Positions 5,968-7,494 of a stretch of DNA of 7,494 bases are shown piece by piece. The DNA is taken from assembly GCA_000433735.1 (NCBI GenBank), contig HF998259.1, positions 4,743 through 12,236 of the forward strand, given 5' to 3'. The stretch's first letter is position 1. Every line of letters starts with the position of its first letter. Position numbers and translations under genes: made by a program. Under the pieces are notes generated by a model, which saw nothing but the letters and a program-made list of their open reading frames with translations, searched no databases and had not been told where the DNA came from. Source of the DNA: Clostridium sp. CAG:167 (GTDB lineage Bacteria; Bacillota; Clostridia; Lachnospirales; Lachnospiraceae).

Positions 5968-6957
5968 TCAGTCGATCAGATCATTCTGGAAGCGGGACAG
6001 ATGTTCAAACGGAAGGATCTGTCTGCCTCGGAACAGGCCACAGCCGTCGTTGATCAGGGAATTATCCCGGGCTGCAAACATATTCACATCCAGTTTTGCC
6101 AGATCGATCTGAGCCAGTTCCTGCACCCGGGTCCGGGCCTGGTCAAAGATCAGGCATTCACCGGAAGGTACCGTATCAGTCTGGGAACGCTGGCTGTGCT
6201 GTCTTTTTTCATAACCAAGGTGGTTGGCAGGGCCGATCTCTGCGTGGTCATCCATCTGCTTGGTGCGAAGCTGAAGTTCTACATAACTACGGGAGATCGT
6301 ATCATAAAAAGTGATATGAAGGGAGCGGTAGCCAAAGGGGTTGGGATTGGTTACATAATCCCGGTAAAAGGCCGACACATTGTCCGTCAGACGGGAATTT
6401 TTAAGTGGATGTGCAAGGCCGGACGGTTCCGGATAGAAGCCCCGGTCTTTCAGAAAATCCGGCAGTTTCCCGGCGATTTCATACAGGTAGTTCAGTTCTT
6501 CTGTTTCCAGATCCATGCCCGGTGCCAGATGGCACTTTGGCAGAGAGATCACGATTCGGTAAGCAATCAGATCCCGGAAGCAGTTCAGGCGTTTTTTTAC
6601 TTCATCCAGTGAAGGAAAAGTTTTCTTTTCTTCATAATACTGGGTGATAAATTCCACGATATTTCCGTTGAATTTAGACTCTGCCCGGATCAGGGATTTG
6701 ATCCGCCCCTTGAAAGTAAAGGCCAGAGAAGGATATTCAGCAGCCATATATTTGTAGAATTCCCGGATCCGCTGGGACTGTGAGGTCAGAAAGTCATTAT
6801 GTTCCAGCAGATCGATCAGCTGCTGCAAAAACTCACAGTGAAGCAGATCGATTTCATTGTGTGCATCTTCGGCAGACTGGCGGAGATCATTTTCATAAGA
6901 ATGGATGATCTTCAGTACTGTGTCGCCATTGTATAAATAATCATTTAGTGTAATCAT
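5968..6957 (-). CDS. Stand-alone RelA/SpoT synthetase-domain protein, probable (p)ppGpp synthetase
   Basis: This 329-residue cytoplasmic protein has the nucleotidyltransferase core of alarmone synthetases, which move pyrophosphate from ATP to GTP or GDP. Visible motifs are FKGRIKSLI (82-90) with a following Lys, FRDLIAYRIVI (127-137; Asp129 is the expected Mg-binding residue), FGYRSLH (208-214; Tyr210 is the expected guanine-stacking residue), VELQLRT (226-232; Glu227 is the expected catalytic glutamate) and HAEIGPANHLGYE (238-250). There is no HD hydrolase, TGS or ACT domain. It is longer than RelQ/RelP-type small synthetases (about 200-250 residues), with an extra helical N-terminus, about 60 residues between the Asp and Tyr motifs, and a C-terminal tail of about 80 residues. 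I chose ATG 6957 because GGGGGAA lies just upstream; earlier in-frame starts fall within or next to the promoter. Confidence 0.85.
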   Translation of the reverse strand: MITLNDYLYNGDTVLKIIHSYENDLRQSAEDAHNEIDLLHCEFLQQLIDLLEHNDFLTSQSQRIREFYKYMAAEYPSLAFTFKGRIKSLIRAESKFNGNIVEFITQYYEEKKTFPSLDEVKKRLNCFRDLIAYRIVISLPKCHLAPGMDLETEELNYLYEIAGKLPDFLKDRGFYPEPSGLAHPLKNSRLTDNVSAFYRDYVTNPNPFGYRSLHITFYDTISRSYVELQLRTKQMDDHAEIGPANHLGYEKRQHSQRSQTDTVPSGECLIFDQARTRVQELAQIDLAKLDVNMFAARDNSLINDGCGLFRGRQILPFEHLSRFQNDLID

Positions 6958-6988
6958 GATATTCCCCCAAAAACTGTTTTCGTACATT

Positions 6989-7017
6989 ATTATAACTGAT
7001 TTTATGGGGAAAAACAA
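6989..7017 (-). promoter_or_regulatory. Predicted sigma-A promoter of the RelA/SpoT-domain gene
   Basis: On the minus strand, TTGTTT (7017-7012) and a perfect TATAAT (6994-6989) are separated by 17 nt. Transcription would start near 6982, leaving a short leader of about 25 nt before the ATG at 6957. This also argues against starting translation at the in-frame TTG at 7017, which is itself part of the -35 element. The next promoter faces the other way about 45 bp to the right. Confidence 0.7.
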
Positions 7018-7050
7018 ATAAACCTTTTATATGAAAAATGCTCATAAAAC

Positions 7051-7067
7051 TACAAATTACTTGTAAT
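7051..7067. promoter_or_regulatory. Overlapping inverted repeats at a -35 element, possible operator
   Basis: TACAA (7051-7055) pairs with TTGTA (7061-7065) around ATTAC, and ATTAC (7056-7060) also pairs with GTAAT (7063-7067) around TT. Both overlap the -35 element of the rightward promoter and lie in the spacer between two divergent promoters. This could be an operator for a regulator encoded elsewhere. The arms are short and A/T-rich, so confidence is low. Confidence 0.25.
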
Positions 7068-7089
7068 TATTTTAGCAATTTGTTACAAT
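7061..7089 (+). promoter_or_regulatory. Predicted sigma-A promoter of the Ig-like surface-protein gene
   Basis: TTGTAA (7061-7066) and TACAAT (7084-7089) are separated by 17 nt. The -10 is one base and the -35 two bases from consensus. Transcription would start near 7096, giving a leader of about 114 nt before the TTG start at 7210, long enough to hold the structured region that follows. Confidence 0.65.
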
Positions 7090-7103
7090 GAGGACACATC
7101 GTT

Positions 7104-7204
7104 TATAAGGAGGAATCTATATGACGAAGTCATATTTAGCATGATTCCGACGACTTGCCGCCGAGCAAAGCGAGGGGGCGTCACAGCTTAATATAAGGAG
7201 GAAT
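7104..7204 (+). ncRNA. Structured 5' leader with duplicated ribosome site, candidate cis-regulatory RNA
   Basis: The 13-mer TATAAGGAGGAAT occurs at 7104-7116 and again at 7192-7204. Between the copies, ATATGAC (7119-7125) pairs perfectly with GTCATAT (7129-7135) across a GAA loop. GGAATC (7112-7117) pairs with GATTCC (7143-7148) and encloses that hairpin. A GC-rich segment (7149-7182) can close through GACG/CGTC, with C-rich 7158-7162 facing G-rich 7174-7178. ATTCC (7144-7148) could instead pair with GGAAT (7200-7204) of the second ribosome site, so the two states compete. I do not recognise a known riboswitch class. The pairings are directly visible; the regulatory role is inference. Confidence 0.45.
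7121..7144 (+). CDS. Possible 7-codon leader peptide ORF (MTKSYLA)
   Basis: ATG at 7121 opens a seven-codon frame ending at TGA 7142-7144. It is preceded by AAGGAGGA (7107-7114) with 6 nt spacing, a near-ideal ribosome site that has no other start to serve. The ATG lies inside a 7-bp hairpin stem, and the stop codon abuts the segment able to pair with the downstream ribosome site. A stopped or terminating ribosome would therefore change folding of the leader, as in translational attenuators. The codons show no run of one amino acid, so a simple amino-acid sensor is not indicated. It could also be the remnant of an interrupted start region. Confidence 0.4.
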   Translation: MTKSYLA

Positions 7205-7209
7205 GAAAA

Positions 7210-7494
7210 TTGAAACAAAGAAAAATTGTATCTTTTTCATTGATATTTGCATTGATCCTCGGTATGTTGATCGCACCGAATCAGGCAGATGCAAAGAAAA
7301 AGAAGAAAGTAGCTTTAAACAAGACGAAGCTTACATTGACGGTGGGAAAGTCATATAAGCTGAAGTTGAAAAACAACAAGAAGAAGATCAAATGGTCTTC
7401 CTCTAAAAAGAAAGTAGCCACTGTTTCAAAGACAGGTAAGGTAAAAGCTAAAAAGGCCGGAACCGCCCGTATCACAGCGAAAGTCGGCAAGAAA
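7210..7494 (+). CDS. Secreted Ig-like (BIG_2) domain surface protein, 5' part only
   Basis: The frame starts at TTG 7210, is open for 95 codons and runs off the window. AAGGAGGA (7195-7202) is 7 nt upstream, which decides the TTG start; the ATG at 7203 is in another frame, touches the ribosome site and gives a frame that soon stops. Residues 1-28 form a Sec signal peptide (KQRK start, hydrophobic core about 8-22, probable cleavage after ADA at 26-28). A bacterial Ig-like group 2 domain begins near residue 34, with the typical LTLTVGKSYKLKL, then IKWSSSKKKVATVSKTGKV and KKAGTARITAKV. BIG_2 domains occur in clostridial cell-surface and adhesion proteins, often in repeats before a catalytic or wall-binding domain; what follows here is outside the window. 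Confidence 0.85.
   Translation, partial: MKQRKIVSFSLIFALILGMLIAPNQADAKKKKKVALNKTKLTLTVGKSYKLKLKNNKKKIKWSSSKKKVATVSKTGKVKAKKAGTARITAKVGKK

Noticed and set aside
6001..6612. A 203-codon open frame on the plus strand opposite the RelA/SpoT-domain gene.
   Set aside because: The minus strand carries clear synthetase motifs, a ribosome site and a promoter; the plus frame has none and is a shadow.
7104..7204. A known riboswitch (c-di-GMP-I or -II, guanidine, THF, fluoride, cobalamin).
   Set aside because: The conserved core motifs of these classes, as I remember them, are absent; a covariance-model search would be needed to exclude all classes.
7203..7358. ATG at 7203 as the start of the gene after the leader.
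   Set aside because: It abuts the ribosome site with no spacing and its frame stops after about 51 codons without a domain; the TTG at 7210 gives a signal peptide plus an Ig-like domain.
7281..7490. A 69-codon minus-strand frame at the right end rich in Phe and Leu.
   Set aside because: It is the complement of the Lys-rich Ig-like gene; the hydrophobic look comes from reverse-reading AAG/AAA codons.
1..7494. CRISPR array, tRNA or rRNA gene, insertion sequence or phage gene.
   Set aside because: No regularly spaced repeats, cloverleaf, rRNA-like segment or transposase/integrase motif was seen on either strand.

Overview
The window looks like chromosomal DNA from an anaerobic gut Firmicute, most likely Lachnospiraceae or a close clostridial relative. 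This is inference from strong AAGGAGG-type ribosome sites, lysine-rich secreted proteins with Gram-positive signal peptides, a GAAC-N4-GTTC LexA box, and the gene families present. No rRNA, tRNA, CRISPR array, transposase or phage gene was seen.

Layout, left to right. (1) Positions 1-733, plus strand: a compact type II toxin-antitoxin module, a Phd/YefM-like antitoxin followed by a PIN-domain (VapC-like) toxin overlapping it by 4 bp, with its own promoter. (2) 734-861: a non-coding gap holding a 13-bp tandem repeat and a 10-bp palindrome. (3) 862-3591, plus strand: two tandem paralogous secreted proteins of about 450 residues whose repeated Tyr-Asn-x-Lys-Thr-Lys hairpins suggest a beta-propeller. 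(4) 3598-5867, minus strand, convergent with the paralogs: a two-gene operon encoding a radical SAM protein with a helix-hairpin-helix motif and its usual partner, a DUF4130/TIGR03915-type protein. This pair is predicted to act in DNA repair or modification but is not biochemically characterised as far as I know. Its promoter (TTGACA-17-TATGAT) carries a near-consensus Gram-positive LexA box at the expected transcription start, so the operon is probably SOS-induced. (5) 5968-6957, minus strand: a stand-alone RelA/SpoT synthetase-domain protein, probably a (p)ppGpp synthetase without hydrolase or TGS/ACT domains, with its own promoter. (6) 7021-7494, plus strand, divergent from the RelA/SpoT gene: a promoter, a structured leader of about 100 nt, and the start of a secreted Ig-like (BIG_2) surface protein that begins with TTG and runs off the window.

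The two most interesting items are the LexA-controlled radical SAM/DUF4130 operon and the leader of the Ig-like gene. That leader carries two identical 13-nt Shine-Dalgarno blocks 88 nt apart, a 7-codon ORF (MTKSYLA) with an ideal ribosome site, nested hairpins, and one segment able to pair with either Shine-Dalgarno block. It matches no riboswitch or leader class I can recognise.
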